Shown: positions 34,991 to 47,574, counted from the stretch's first letter. The stretch is 64,000 bases of DNA from Mytilus californianus (GCF_021869535.1 NW_026262712.1:53200384-53264383); one strand, 5' to 3'. Made by a program: numbers and translations. Notes: generated by a model from the sequence alone, not told the origin.

Positions 34991-36829
34991 TGAAAACTAT
35001 TTTTGTTTAGAATTAAATAGAAGCGATAGTTTCATCTCAATTTTCAACCTTTATAAAGAGACAGATTCCGAAAAGCACTGTTTTCGATGTTTCTGATATT
35101 GTCAGAAAAATACCCTTATAAATGTTTTCCCCGCAACAAATATAATAAATAGATGGATAACGAAAGAAAGAAAAAAAAGAAAAACATCGGATAACGAAAA
35201 AATAAGCATTGTGGGGCGTTCATCTGCAAAGTTTATTAAAAAAATAATTGTCATAATCAAAACCATGAAATATAACTCAACTCGATCGTATGATAGGTAC
35301 GGGATACGTGTTTTTATACGTTATCTTATGTCAGTGAAAATAAAGGCGGGAATCTGGTGAACTACGTGATAAAAAAAATGCAAGATTTCTATCATTTTTC
35401 GTCATGATAAAATTATTTTATATGGATGAAAATTCCAGTGTGCAATTTTAAAAGTCTTGGAAAACTTTGTTTAAACTTGAGCGACGTCTTTAATCAAATT
35501 CAATGGTGGGCAATAACCAGTCCCGTTAGGTCCGTACGTCGAGTTACGTACGTATGTCATTTTATTGGAAGTCTCTACTATGCGGTATAAGGACGTACGG
35601 TGACCTTTTGTTGCTAACTTCTACCTCATTTGGTCTCTGGTCGAGAGTTGTTCATTGACGATCACACAAAATCTTTTTTTTTATTTTTTACATCATAATC
35701 GAGGAAAATTAGAAAACATTGAGACTTTGCAAGTGAAACATAATTTATCTTTGGTAATATATGGGATAAAGATATTCTATAACGGCCAACCAACTCATGA
35801 TGGCGTACGTACATTTTCAAAAGGAGGTCTTCAATTTTACTACTTGGAACACTTGTCTCAAAAGCTTCCTTTCAAAGTAGGAGCCCTCGCCTTTATCAAA
35901 GAAATTATGAGATGAAACGCAACCCTTCGGATATCAACCTTGAAACAAAAAAACGTAAAATTATTTAGTGATACTGTAAGACTTCATTTATTTATCAGCA
36001 TTCTATGTTTAAGGATATGATGGGATAACAATGTCATCTACAGATATTTTGAATCTTTGGAAATCATACATGATAACCAATCTGAAATCTGTACCCAGCT
36101 ATTTATCTAATGATACAATAGACAAAGAAAAAATAAACACATTAATTAATTATATATGATAATAACAAACCGTATAGGAGAGAACAGCCACGATGTTGTG
36201 TGGTCTGCCTTGTATGTCTCTTTAATTTGTATTAGGTAATCCATTGTTCAGAGGTTCGATTATGTTATAATGATATATTATTTAGTATAACATTCTAGAA
36301 AGATGTTCTTTTTCAGTTATTTTAAAAGAATATTTATTACTATATACTATTTTTTTCTGGTAATAAATAGTGAAATTGTTGTATAATAAAGAACAAAGTG
36401 GACTTTTCCTTAACCTTCTGTCTCGGGCAGTTGGTTTAATTGTAAACGGGGATCCTTAGTCTGCATCCTGGGCAACTAAGGAAATTGTAAACAGGAAATT
36501 TTTGAAACAAACATGTATCTATTTAAAAAAAAAAGGATAGTGCCTTTTTCTTTTTATTGTTCTTGCAGCTCAAGTATGAAGATGAATGATAAAGAAAAAA
36601 GGTGACATTGTCCCTAATCAAAATATTAAATATCTGGATAATGTCAGTTTGAGAAATAAGTTTGAATATCCTTTTGATATCTTTTGCCTATCTTTTGTCT
36701 CCAAAAAATTTATATTTGTACTTGGGGCGGCCATTTTGTTTAATGAAAAGAAGTTTGACTAATCTTTTGAATATGTCTTTAAATTTAACATGATAGTCTC
36801 TTATGCAAAAGGTAGCGACGTAGTACTAT
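34991..36829. other. intergenic
   Basis: An inverted R1 fragment lies at about 35590-35660, and repeat-derived sequence at about 35770-35930 (TAACGGCCAACCAACTCATG, a known mussel repeat block). No gene seen. Confidence 0.5.
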
Positions 36830-37890
36830 TGCACGAAGAGAGAAACTCAGATCGTATGCATAATGTACTCTAAGAGATCTATGGAGTGTTTAATCATCCA
36901 CATCTCATTCACATCGACACTACAGTAGGAAGTGTGCTATAACTTTGAAATCCTGTTATGGTTGTTGATAAGATACATGTCAATTTTTTGGAAATTTCAT
37001 GTAGAATTTAGTATACCCAGCAATGTAACGTTGTTTGTAAGGAAGAAGATCAAGTATTTCATGGTTGGAAGTACTTCTTATGGAACATACATGCGCTTAC
37101 CAACATTTTTGTCTTTAAATATAGATGTTCCATGATACTTGTTTTCTTAATTATGATTTGGGTCAACTTTCCCACAAGAGCATGTTTGTCTTTTTATTAT
37201 TTTGTCCATTTTTTTTGCATACTGTCATAAAAGTATATTTTTATGACTAATAATACTAAGGTTTTTTACCCCCCGTCATTGATGCCCTAAACCAAAGATG
37301 ACACATCTTCTTGTTTAAATGCTTTTCAACTACGTTCACAATTTTGCAATTTCCATGTTAGATGCGATTGATATATTAGTGAAGATATCTAAACGTGTTG
37401 TACTAATACCAAATGACGGTTCATGATTTCAAACAAAACATTTTGCACTCTTAATCAACAGAAAAAAAATATTCATCTTTATCTACACTATTATATAATT
37501 TCCATTTTATGAGCTATAAGATGATTTATTTTTTATCTTTATCTTTATATTATTCACATTTTATCAAAAATAACTCATCCAGAGTCACTCAAATGCCTAA
37601 TCAAAAATCAAGGTTCATGATTTTCAATTAAAGGATAACATATCTGTACTTTTAAGAAAAGCTTACATATTTTATCTCAAAGTAATCATATTTTATGAAA
37701 AACTACCAAACCCTGATGTACAAAAAGTACTAATATCCAATGACAGTTCATAATTTCCATTAAAATGAAGACGTAATTGCACTCTTATTCAACACCAACA
37801 AAATTAGGAAAATAAGTATACTTGCCAATGAGACGACTCTCCAACATATACCAGATGACGCAGAAGTTAGCAACTATAGTTCACCGTGCG
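36830..37890. repeat. start of segmental duplication, copy 1
   Basis: Collinear with 47575-49100: shared blocks CTAAGAGATCTA(T/A)GGAGTGT, TATACCCAGCAA(T/A)GTAAC, ACTAATACCAAATGA(C/T)GGTT and TTCAATTAAAGGATAACAT. It ends in an R1 terminus at about 37805-37890. Confidence 0.85.
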
Positions 37891-40474
37891 GCCCTAAACG
37901 CTCTTAAACAATGCGAACATCATAATAATTGTTATTGATTATTTTGCATGTAAACACCATCCTGTGCAACATACAATCGGGTAACTGGATTTATTCCTAC
38001 TAGTCAAATAAATCAAATGTAGTAAAATCATGGTGTTGGAACTACTTGAAAGGAAAACGATCGAGTACAGCGTCACAATTTAAATCAAACAGACTTATAA
38101 AATATGAAATCGTCCAGTTCCTTATCCATAACTTTGTAATGTTAGTCGTGCGTGCGAGACTTGTAAGATCAAACTGACGTTATGGAAATATCGGAAAATA
38201 CCAAAGGGGGAATCACAATAATAAACAAAATAACACCATGGCCAAAAAAGACGAAAAAACCCATAACAGTCCATAAAGCCCTAATACATATATAAATCTA
38301 ACGCAAAATAATCCCAGAAACATTGGGGATTCATCGGAAGGGTAAAATCAATTCCTGCTCAACAATCGCATCCGACTGATTGTTATGTGTAAGTTAAAAA
38401 AAAAAAAAAAAATTGATTGTCTTGACAAGACGCATTTCTTGATGTGAAAATCTACGAAAAAAGTATCGGTACTATAGGGACTTTCCGTTTTGAATTTTCC
38501 TTGGAGTTCGGTATTTTTGTTGTTTTACTTTTTACGGCTACGACAAGTGGATCATAGAACATTTATTCTATGAATGCATATGCATAGAACTTTTTAGAAC
38601 ACTAAATGAACTTGTTAGATTGTTATGGGTTGCTCACATAATTTTGTCAATACAGCAAAACCATAAACAATTGTTATACAAGTGGGAGGTTTACCTAGAT
38701 ATAAATCCAGGATTAACCCACCATTTTCTCTTGAAAATGTCTGTACCAAATCAGGAATATGACAGGTGTTTTCCATTCGTTCCGTTGGTTTATATAGTCT
38801 AGAGTTTAACTTTGTCAGGTTTTATGCTCTTCAACTTTCCAATATTCGGCTTTGATTGTTCCTGATGAAGGTAAATTCAGAAAAGCGCTTTGGACGCATG
38901 GAATTTATTACGTGTTGTTTTCATTTTTACAGCAATGGGTCGATATCTCTGCCAGTCCCCGAGGGTATCATGAGCTCAGTAGTCAGAAATTCGGTACTGG
39001 CATGATTTAAAGCAAACATTCTAAAATTGTCTTGAAATTATTTAGAAACTATAAGATTTCAACTTCCTCAGGCAAAGTTAACTTTATATCGATTTGGCTA
39101 TGTTTTAGATCCTTTTTCGTCATTTCGTTCGGTTCTTATACATCCTTGGACTTCAAATATTCGGCTTAGAGTGTTCCTGATGAAGGTTAACCCAGAAAAG
39201 CGCTTCGGACGCACGAAATGTATAACATGCTGTTTTCATTTCTTGTGGACTTCTCCCTATTTGTATTTACCTTGGAGTTAGTTATTTTTGTTAGTACTTT
39301 TTTCAACACTATCTTAAATGATATATGTTTCATAATGTTGATCTTTTTTTACTTTCCAAAATTGTGATCTCTTGTTTACCCGATGAAATTGACACGTGTT
39401 CTTGACTAGAAGCACGTGATGTTTGCATGATAACTGGTCACATTCGTTTTGTAACTACCACTGGGTCGGTCTCTCAAAGTTTTGGACTCTCAGTGCCCGC
39501 GAGTATCATCCGTCCAATAGCCAGTACTACTTTGTATAAGCATGACTTAAATATATTTTGTGTAAATTATCATTCATAAATCATGTAAAAGCATTGCGTG
39601 TTACTTCTGAAGACCAATTTAGAGATACGCGGTGACAGGTAAACGGATATTTGCAACAGTAAAACTACGTCCTCAAAGCTTCAAATACAATACAGTTATC
39701 TCTATTCTAATGCAAAATAAACAAATCATTGAATTTTAATCACTATTTCAGTGTAAAATTTTTCATTAAAAGAAAATTCCGCAAAATGATGTTATCTTCT
39801 TTTGCGCTTGAACTATATATGTGACATCATAGGTAAGCTTCCGGCATCAAACGTAAACACCGGGCGTTTTCTGGCTTCTTGTCCGCTTCTGACTGTAATA
39901 AAATTTGATAAAAAGAACATTTCTAGGTGCAGAATGTAAGTTTTTTATGTTTACTATTGGTTAAATCACATGTCAATACATTCCGGAATTCAAAATGTCG
40001 GCTTCCTTAGTTACAGACAGGGAGATAGAGCATTTTACGCTTCTTGTCATCCAATCAGAGTCACTGATACAAAATAATTGCATTATAATTTGAAATTTAC
40101 CTGACACGGTTTGGATATACTATTAAGGTTTTTCACTCGATTAAAAAAAAAGGCTTTACAAAAGAAGCCAGTGCTTTGTATTGGTATGCTTTATTTGTAT
40201 TTTGTGTAAATATAAAAAAAGGAGAAGTGGTATGATTCATCAAGTTCATCTTTATTTAAATTTTTTTAATTAAAATTGTTCATTTTCAAAAGATCATTCA
40301 CACAATAATTTATAGCTATTTAACAATACGCGTGTAACGCCTTCGGATATCAATTAATGACCTTATACCGTTTTGGATATCAAATGTATTCCTTTTAGGC
40401 TATTATACTGTCGAATGTTTGATACGTTTGGTTTTGCAAACTTCTGCTCCTATCATACCTGACATAACATCATT
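37891..40474. other. upstream region of F-lectin gene 1, repeat-rich
   Basis: R2 copy at about 38180-38390. Two related blocks at about 38815-39060 and 39080-39300 share TTCCTGATGAAGGT and CAGAAAAGCGCTT(T/C)GGACGCA. No gene seen. Confidence 0.6.
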
Positions 40475-40483
40475 TCTGATTGG
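40475..40483 (+). promoter_or_regulatory. TCTGATTGG, inverted CCAAT box of F-lectin gene 1
   Basis: 265 bases before the start codon. Identical word at nearly the same distance (266) in gene 2. Confidence 0.55.
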
Positions 40484-40615
40484 TAAATGAATTTGAGTCG
40501 ATAAAACGTAAATCAAGCAGACACATATCATTAAATAGTATGCATTATAGGCAAATCACATTAATGCTATATTTGTGTTGCATCTAACCTTACAAACTTT
40601 ACAAAGCATTTGGAC

Positions 40616-40623
40616 TATATAAA
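40616..40623 (+). promoter_or_regulatory. TATA box TATATAAA
   Basis: 117 bases before the ATG at 40740. The homologous position of gene 2 reads AGTATTTAAAC, a weaker match. Confidence 0.5.
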
Positions 40624-40739
40624 GTACATGTTTACATAGAGGGTCAAACAGGGATTTTTAAATCATACGTTCATTTAGAAATCAAACAGTTTAAAATATA
40701 CTTAAGGAAGAACATTAAAGATAAAGATAAATATCCGAT

Positions 40740-41034
40740 ATGATTCTACTACGTTTGAAAATTTTATGTTACATGACTACACTGCTTTATATAGTTGCTT
40801 CCTTGAAATCCAATCAGCAAGCATTCAGTGTTGAGATAAATAAAGTAATACTTTCACATCCAACAAGTTCAGTAGATAGTTCGATCATAGCTTGTGCAGT
40901 TTTATGTATTTCGAACTATAACTGTTGTTCTGCAAGTTATAACGAGGTCAGCAAGATCTGTTTGCTGGGAATTCACTGTTCACCGGAGATGGAAGACTCT
41001 GCCTTTTTCAAGACGTTGATTAAAAAACCAAGAG
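40740..41034 (+). CDS. secreted Apple/PAN-like + F-type lectin protein 1, exon 1
   Basis: First of three exons (295 + 207 + 200 nt, 233 residues). It encodes a signal peptide (about residues 1-21) and the Cys module with C52, C56, C62, C63, C74 and C80 and motifs CCSASY and CSPEME. Exon length (295 nt), phase (1) and Cys spacing are the same as in the C-type lectin gene at 9822, although the next domain is unrelated. The donor is AGAG|GTATTA. The product is probably a secreted lectin-like recognition or agglutinating protein. The Apple/PAN name is a pattern-based guess. Confidence 0.87.
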
Positions 41035-41688
41035 GTATTAGATGTATCATATCATTAATTTATTATTTTTCTTTGCTTTGTTCCTTCTTTACTGCAGTCA
41101 TCTAGTTTTCCTTTATGATTTATAGAAAAGTAATAACAATAACGGCGATTAAGATTATCCAGTTTTTGGTACAGTGTACTTGTTTTTTTAGCGGGAAAAA
41201 TATTCTAACATACTACATTTGTATTAAAACTCGCATGTTCAATTGAGACAAGAACGCAATATACAAATTTTGCGTGATTATACTTTTACGTTATGTACGT
41301 TCGATTGTTGTGAACCCAACTGTACAACAAAATCATCACAAGACAGTTGCTTTTCCGTTATATATATAGACCAGATCGTAAGAGGAGAGGGCCAATGGAT
41401 CACATTAGTAGAAAACACTACATATTGTCCTAATCCCTGTCCAAAGTCAAATATATCGAGAGTGGTAGTAGTTATATCTGTTTTGTCTTTTAAGAATAAA
41501 ATATTATCATTTTTATGGACCACTCCAAATTGGATCTTAAACAGAAAATAATTTAAACACGTGCGTACGCTAACCCCGCGTTCAATTATATCAATTATAA
41601 TTTTTTTCCCACATTTATTTTTACACAACCCTTTCTTTCTGATTTTAACCTAATAATTTTGATTTATTTTCATTAACATTATTTCTAG
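41035..41688. other. intron 1 of F-lectin gene 1, with Cys-rich open frame
   Basis: An insertion of about 400 bp relative to gene 2 (about 41190-41590) carries a 100-codon plus-strand frame with CTFDCCEPNC and TTYCPNPCPKS. No convincing acceptor brings it into the gene. It may be a captured exon or a relic. Confidence 0.3.
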
Positions 41689-41895
41689 ATATTGCATATG
41701 GAAAGTCAGCCAAACAAAGTTCAGTTTTTGACAATCTCACTATAAACATTGCACAAAAAGCTGTTGACGGGGATTTGAATACATGGATGCACACTGAATG
41801 GGAGAATATGCCATTTTGGATTGTTGACCTGGAAAAAATATATAAAATAAAACGGATTGAAATCTTAAACAGAAATTCTAAATATGAATTTGTTG
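41689..41895 (+). CDS. secreted Apple/PAN-like + F-type lectin protein 1, exon 2
   Basis: 207 nt, phase 1 to phase 1, acceptor TTATTTCTAG, donor GTTG|GTGAGT. It encodes the first half of a fucolectin / F5-8C jelly-roll: IAYGKSAKQSS, AVDGDLNTWMHTE, MPFWIVDLEKIYKI and EILNRNSKYEF. The A-x-QSS, AVDG, W-x-VDL and (I)LNR landmarks are those of F-type lectins. His133 and Arg160 keep the H-x26-R spacing of the fucose site as I recall it, but the Asp of R-x-D is Ser and the vicinal Cys pair after it is missing. Confidence 0.87.
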
Positions 41896-41949
41896 GTGAG
41901 TTGAAGTACACGTACTTATCGTTTAATCTTCGCTGATGCGTGTATTGAG

Positions 41950-41951
41950 AG

Positions 41952-41992
<41 letters not shown>

Positions 41993-42003
41993 TATTATTA
42001 TTA
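41950..42003. repeat. (ATT)n microsatellite, intron 2
   Basis: About 17 ATT units at the same intron position as the much longer array at 51310-51515 in gene 2. Confidence 0.95.
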
Positions 42004-43213
42004 ATTCCATCAGAATTCAGAATAATTAGTTTTATATTCATTAGAATAATTATAATATTTCCGTTTATCTTAAACATGTAAAACCTTTTAAAATCAATCT
42101 TTCCATTTTGTTTTTATTTCAATTCAATATTCCTTTCTGTGTATCTATAATTTATATGAGAATATTTACACTAATTAGGTGTAGAACACTTTCCGGATGT
42201 ACTGTTATATTCACAATTAGTGCTCATCATTCATCACAAGCAGAACATACCCAAACAACCGTGTTTAAAATTAAAGGAAATCCGAAAATGGTGTGCAGAT
42301 GAGAATCAAGTGACATAAACGCGACACCGATTGGTGTTTGGACAATCAAATAAAGACTTAGACCAACAAAAAACGCTGACAACTAAAACTCTGTCAATAC
42401 TGATTGCACAATAAATGTATTTAGGTTATATTTCTAATGTAGTTATAAATATAAAAATAAGGAGATGTAGTATGAATGCCAATGAGATAACAATCCCTCA
42501 GAGACCAACAAACGAGTATTTAAACCTCTACCGATCACTGTACGATTAATTTTGAATTAACAAAACAAACACCATATAAGAGAGGGGCGAAATATACCAA
42601 AGGAACATTTAAACTCATTTGTCGATAACAAACTTACAATGCCATGCCGATATACGAAAAACGATCAAAAGACAAACAACAATATACAAAACTAAAGACT
42701 GAGCAACAAAAACGGCAGCTGTAAATGGCTGATAAAAACGTTTATTTTTAATGAACTCTTTAAGTGTAAGCTCCGTCTTATAGTAGCACACTAAATAGCA
42801 TCCAAAGATGTGTGTGTAATGTGTGTTAGTGACGATTTACACATACAAAAGACGTCAACATAACCCGTAATACTTACTATTTCAAGAAAATACACCACAA
42901 GTATGTCTAGATAAAAAATGTAGTCACTACATAAAAAAAATATTCAGTCTGTGTAGGATTTCAAACTGGTGACGCAATGAAATGAAAAATTGGGTTCTGA
43001 ATGCTCCTCAACTTCGTTATTGATTTAACTTTTGAACTGTTCTGATTCGAGCGCCACTCATACGTCATTTAAGATTCAAATTATAAGCATGGTATCTTTA
43101 ATGAGTATTTTTTTGTATGCTTGTTGTATTCATATTTTGGTTACAGATACGCTCACCAATACAATAAGACTTAACTTGCAATATTGTGATACTAAAATGA
43201 TTATCTATTATAG
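42004..43213. other. intron 2 of F-lectin gene 1
   Basis: Contains an R1 end at about 42450-42550 and an R2 copy at about 42575-42715, both absent from gene 2's intron. The last 250 bases align with 51590-51849. Confidence 0.7.
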
Positions 43214-43413
43214 GAAAACGTCTGCATGACTTGGACATAACTGTTGGACCAACAGAGAATAAAATGAAACTGTGTGCTCATTACGTAGGACCGGCTAAAA
43301 ACGGAGAGCATCTTGTGTTTGAATGCCTACATGAAGATACACGTTATGTGAAATTGATGATTAACGGTACAGAAATATTGCACGTTGTAGAAGTCAAAGT
43401 GTATGCATGGTAG
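43214..43413 (+). CDS. secreted Apple/PAN-like + F-type lectin protein 1, exon 3
   Basis: Terminal exon after ATTATAG, phase 1. It encodes GKRLHDLDITVGPTE, two Cys (KLCAHY, FECLHE), DTRYVKLMINGTEILHVVEV and ends KVYAW. The RYV and VEV strands are standard for the fold. The usual Cys in the last strand (LCEVEV in family members) is Val here, and its expected partner before the HT in exon 2 is Met, so that disulfide is lost as a pair. One NGT glycosylation sequon is present. No AATAAA was seen in the next 280 bases. Confidence 0.87.
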
Positions 43414-43939
43414 ATCAATCTAAAAAATGTACAAAACTTACCTGATGTTTTTTTTTCTAGTTTACGTAACAAAATGTGTATGAAACAAATGATTTTGCCT
43501 ATTTGTTAGATCAGCTACAGTTAGAACTATATTAAGACTTGCTATAATTGTTGCCTTATATTTCGGACAACAATAGTTTTAAATTAACAAGTCCTTATTT
43601 TTTGTTGTGCAAAATGCCTTTGCAAAAGGTTGTCTCACAATTCATAACTAACTAAATAGCTTAAATAATAATAATTGTATTATTCAGAAAGCAATACAAT
43701 AATTACGAGCACAGATAAATATGTTAAACGGTATTTTTGTATATGTGTTAGTACGTCGAAAATATTTACCTATAATTTTTGATGATCTGTTCGAAATTCG
43801 AATCATTCTCTATCTTTACCGTGGGAAATCCCCTTTTTGTACATACGCACTACACACTTATCGACGCGCGTATTGGCGCCAAAAAATTGTTTTATTTTTG
43901 TTCCGCGTTATAATGCAAACCATTGCGTTAAAATGTAAA
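43414..43939. repeat. 3' flank, segmental duplication copy 1
   Basis: Aligns with 52050-52420 (shared GTATGAAACAAATGATTTT, AAAATGCCTTT) and beyond. Non-coding. Confidence 0.8.
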
Positions 43940-44030
43940 CATATTTTTACAAATTCATATGTGACGTCACTTTGTGTGTTTTTTTAGAATTTCAAATGTG
44001 ACGTCACTTTGTGCGTTGAGGCTTTAGCTA
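43940..44030. repeat. direct repeat with two TGACGTCA sites
   Basis: ATGTGACGTCACTTTGTG occurs twice, about 37 bases apart. It is CRE-like, but it sits in repeat DNA, so function is doubtful. Confidence 0.8.
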
Positions 44031-44815
44031 ACTAGGCTGTGTATTTTTATATGTTGGATTAAGTTGTTTTATGTAATGTATCCGTTTTTATTCTGTAGTT
44101 AGTCCCCACTTTGGTTTTATCATGTATATCTATTATATAGTCATTTTATATATTTATTGTTTGCAAAATTATAAGTTATTCTAAATAATAAGGATGTTCT
44201 TGTCCCAGTCAGAAAATCCTGGCCGTGTTAGGCGCAACTTTTTGGAAGTTTTGATCCTCGGTGTTCTTCAACTTTGTACTTGTTTTGGCTTTCAAACTTT
44301 TTTTTATCTGAGCGTCACTGGTTAGTCTTGTGTGGACGAGACGCACGTCTGGCGTATTGAATTTTAAGCCTAGTACCTTCTGCTAGCTATTATTCGTGTG
44401 TTTCTTTGTCCTATATGTTCTCCCATTTATTTGTATTGTGGTCCTGTTATGTGATGTTGTCGTTTTGGTGTTGTGTTTGACGTTGCCATAAAAGCGGGAG
44501 GTTTGGCATGCCACAAAACCAGGTTCAACCCACCATTTTTTTCTTAAAATGTCCTGTACCAAGTCAGGAAAATGGCCATTGTTATATTATAGTTCGATTC
44601 TGTGTGTGTTACATTTTAATGTTGTGTTTTTGTTGTGTCGTTGTTCTCCTCTTATATTTGATGCGTTTCCCTAAGTTTAAGTTTGTAACCCGGATTAGTT
44701 TTTATCTCTATCGATTTATGAGTTTCGAACAGCGGTATACTACTGTTGCCTTTATTTATCATTCATTATGTGTTGTAGGTTTTATAATAAAAAAACTATT
44801 TTGAATTTGAATTTT
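44031..44815. repeat. mussel dispersed repeats R5 and R3
   Basis: R5 (GAGCGTCACTGGTTAGTCTT, ACGCACGTCTGGCG) at about 44215-44375. R3 (CATAAAAGCGGGAGGTTTGG, CTGTACCAAGTCAGGAAAAT, TTATGAGTTTCGAACAGCGG) at about 44380-44815. It is inserted in copy 1 of the duplication only. The 98-codon frame at 44508 is repeat-derived. Confidence 0.8.
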
Positions 44816-45080
44816 ACATTTATTATAAATATGAAACGTAGTGTTTTGGAAATGTCGGGATTTGCATGCCCATCAGCCAGGAAAATTTGGTTGTGATTTA
44901 TTTAAGAGAAGGACAATGAACGCAACGACAAGTCATTATCATAAATGTACATACAATTAAGATAATACTTGAGTCGCAATTAAACATAAATAAGCAATGA
45001 TTTTAGTATGAAAAAATTATATAAATTTAACATGAAAGTGTAAATGGTATGAGCAATATATTGCTTACATCACATAGACA
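44816..45080. repeat. segmental duplication copy 1, continued
   Basis: Collinear with 53740-54010: TTTGCATGCCCA, CCAGGAAAATTTGGTT, ATACTTGAGTCGCAATTA, ATATTGCTTACATCACATA. Confidence 0.85.
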
Positions 45081-45104
45081 AAAACAAACCGCTAGTTTAA
45101 AGAT

Positions 45105-46085
45105 TTCCTTTTTAGCCCACCTTGGCCAAGTGAGATTTTTTCATCATTAAGCGTCCGTCGACCGTCGTCCGTCGTCGTTATCTTTTATAAAAATCTTCTT
45201 CTCTGAAACTACTATTCTAAATTTAACCAAAATTGGCTATAATCATTATAAGGGTATCTAGTTTAAAAAAATGTGTCCGATGACACCGCTTGCCAACCAA
45301 GATGTCCAACATGGTTAAGAACGAACAAAGGTGTAAAATGCAGGTTTTGTCTATTATCTTGAACTATAAATAGAATTCTGACAGGGCAGAAATGTTTGGA
45401 ATGATGAGAAATACTTCTTGTTCATTTACTTCCAAACTTTCAGACGACTTTTATAGGAGTTATTGCCCTTAAATGACGAATTTTACCAACTTTTTAAATT
45501 TTTGCCTATTATCTTGAAAATTATAATAGACAGAGAGAAACTTTATATAGCAAAAATGATAAGCAAGATAAGTTCTACAAATAAGTCAAATTGTTGAAAT
45601 CATCTGATGATCCCTTACTGGAGTTATTGCCCTTGAATGACGATTTTTACTAATTTTTGCGTTTTTTCATAATATCTGAAAAAGTATTATAGATAGATAG
45701 AAACGTAAATAGGCAAAAATGACCATCAAGACAAGATATGCAAATAAGTGGAATAGTTGAAATTGTCTGACGACCTCTTAATAGAGTTATTGGCCATTAA
45801 TGATGGTTCTATTTTTTGCATTTTTGCCTTATATCGGAAAAAACTATAATATATAGAAACTTAAATGAGCAAAAATGATCAGCAAGACAAGATCTACATA
45901 TAACATGAATAAGTCAACATGGTTTAAATCGTCTGATGACCACTTGTTGGAGTTGTTTTCTTTAATAACGATTTTTATCATATTTTTGCGTTGTTGCCAA
46001 CTATCTGAAAAACTATATTAGATAGATAGAAACTCAAATAAGCAAAAATGATCAGAAGAGATTTTTGTCATGAATTCTATTTTAG
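45105..46085 (-). repeat. long bivalve repeat (GTCCGTCGTC type), copy 1
   Basis: CGTCCGTCGACCGTCGTCCG, then CTTCTCTGAAACTAC, AAATTTAACCAAAATTGGC and recurrent GAGTTATTGCCCTTAAATGA blocks. It is the same element and position as 54375-55380. The orientation label is arbitrary. No coding potential. Confidence 0.8.
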
Positions 46086-46122
46086 TCCACAGAGATGGAA
46101 AATGTACAAGAAATGAGTAAAT

Positions 46123-47440
46123 ATATATGTAGGACTCAAATCTATGGTGGGTTCCATATCTGTGGCAGATCTCTAAAATTATGGTAAATATGACGCCATG
46201 GCCATCCCAATCTATGGCAGATTTTTTAGAATCATAATCTATGGCAAATTTTTAGTTTCCTAATTTATGACGGACTTCTAGTTTTCAAATCTATGGCTAA
46301 GCAAAAGCCAGTATCAGAAAAACGGATGAGGGGTAAGACAACGGGAGCATTTCCATATCCATTTGTGAAATGAACATTGAAACATGGTCAACCAAATCGT
46401 GATGATAACCATAAAATGTTCTTAGTAAGAAGGTGATATACATGGAAACAGACTTTAGGAGTGAAATGATGTGCCCGGGAGAATAAACATTTCCTACTCT
46501 GTGCTTGGTACCTGTTTGACCCTTCATTTAACCAAGTCCCTTTTTACCTAATATTTATTTGAGCGTTAATAAATCTGTTTGAACTGATGACGAATGAAGT
46601 CATAGTCCTGTAATTTCAAACACGTGGCTTTCTTAAAAAATACTTATTTCTCCAACAGTACAGTTATCCAACATAAATATAGTTATTAGAAATATATGAC
46701 AGATTTTTTTTTCAAATCTCAAGAAAGATTATTTGCTACAATAATACAGGTAGCCGCTGTTATATAGCTTACAAAATGCTATTGGTTATGTTAAAAGAAA
46801 ATTAAAGAGTACCATAGGGACAAAAAGAATAACAAGAAAACAGCATATCATAACGTAAAATTATGAAAGAAAAGCAAAAAGCAAACCAAAATGCACACTA
46901 AAAACTTGTACAATCAAGGAAGAGAGCAAAACCAGGAACACAGACGAGAACAAGAAAACACGGAGCGGAAATAAACACAAAACATAAACACCAAAAACAC
47001 CAAAAACATATTCATTTGCCTGAAAATGCCGGCTCTAGCGATTTTGCTGCTTCAATTGATTATATATATTAAGGGGTTTGTTCGCTTGTTTTCTTATTTC
47101 ACCTGAATCTGATGAGTACATCTTCTCATTTTCAGGGATTTCCGTTATCGAAAACTCGAATTCTGAAATATTATTTAATTTATGGATCAGGGTCCTTGAA
47201 AAGTGGCCTTTTCTTTTCCTTCTATATAACAAATCCGTCATCGTTAGTGGGGGCGTGGACGTTATAATTTCCTTTTCTCCCCGGAAAATTACGAAATATC
47301 ATAATTTGCCATAGATTTGGAGAGAACAAAAAAACTGCCATAGATTTATGATTTGTTTGGCGTTTGTGGCGTCATACTAACCATAGATTAGAATTTGCCA
47401 TAGATCCGGAATTCACCATAGGTTTAAGTCCTTCATATAT
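46123..47440. mobile_element. non-autonomous DNA element with subterminal CTATGGCAAAT repeats, about 1.3 kb
   Basis: The ends are inverted: left ATATATGTAGGACTCAAATC; right, complemented, ATATATGAAGGACTTAAACC, each followed by CTATGGTG. Inside both ends lie multiple copies of ATCTATGGCA in opposing orientations (46140-46295 and 47300-47420). The interior has no recognisable transposase; small open frames at 46297 and 47035-47314 are unassigned. Confidence 0.65.
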
Positions 47441-47574
47441 AGGAATGAAAAATAAGACGGATGGGCAAAAATAAATAGCGTATCCTGAGATTATGATTGA
47501 TATGCTTGTAATTTGTCTGACGATTGTGAGTAGTTAATAAAGTTATGGATATACTATATAGTACTTTTAAACAA

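Noticed and set aside
35655..35915. 86-codon open frame
   Set aside because: Its second half matches a block of dispersed mussel repeat sequence (YNGQPTHDGVR); not a gene.
43960..44010. Paired cAMP-response elements as regulators of F-lectin gene 1
   Set aside because: The TGACGTCA pair lies in repeat DNA 550 bases after the stop codon, and the same palindrome occurs in another repeat at 26241, so regulation of this gene is unsupported.
44508..44804. 98-codon open frame
   Set aside because: Lies wholly in the R3 dispersed repeat.
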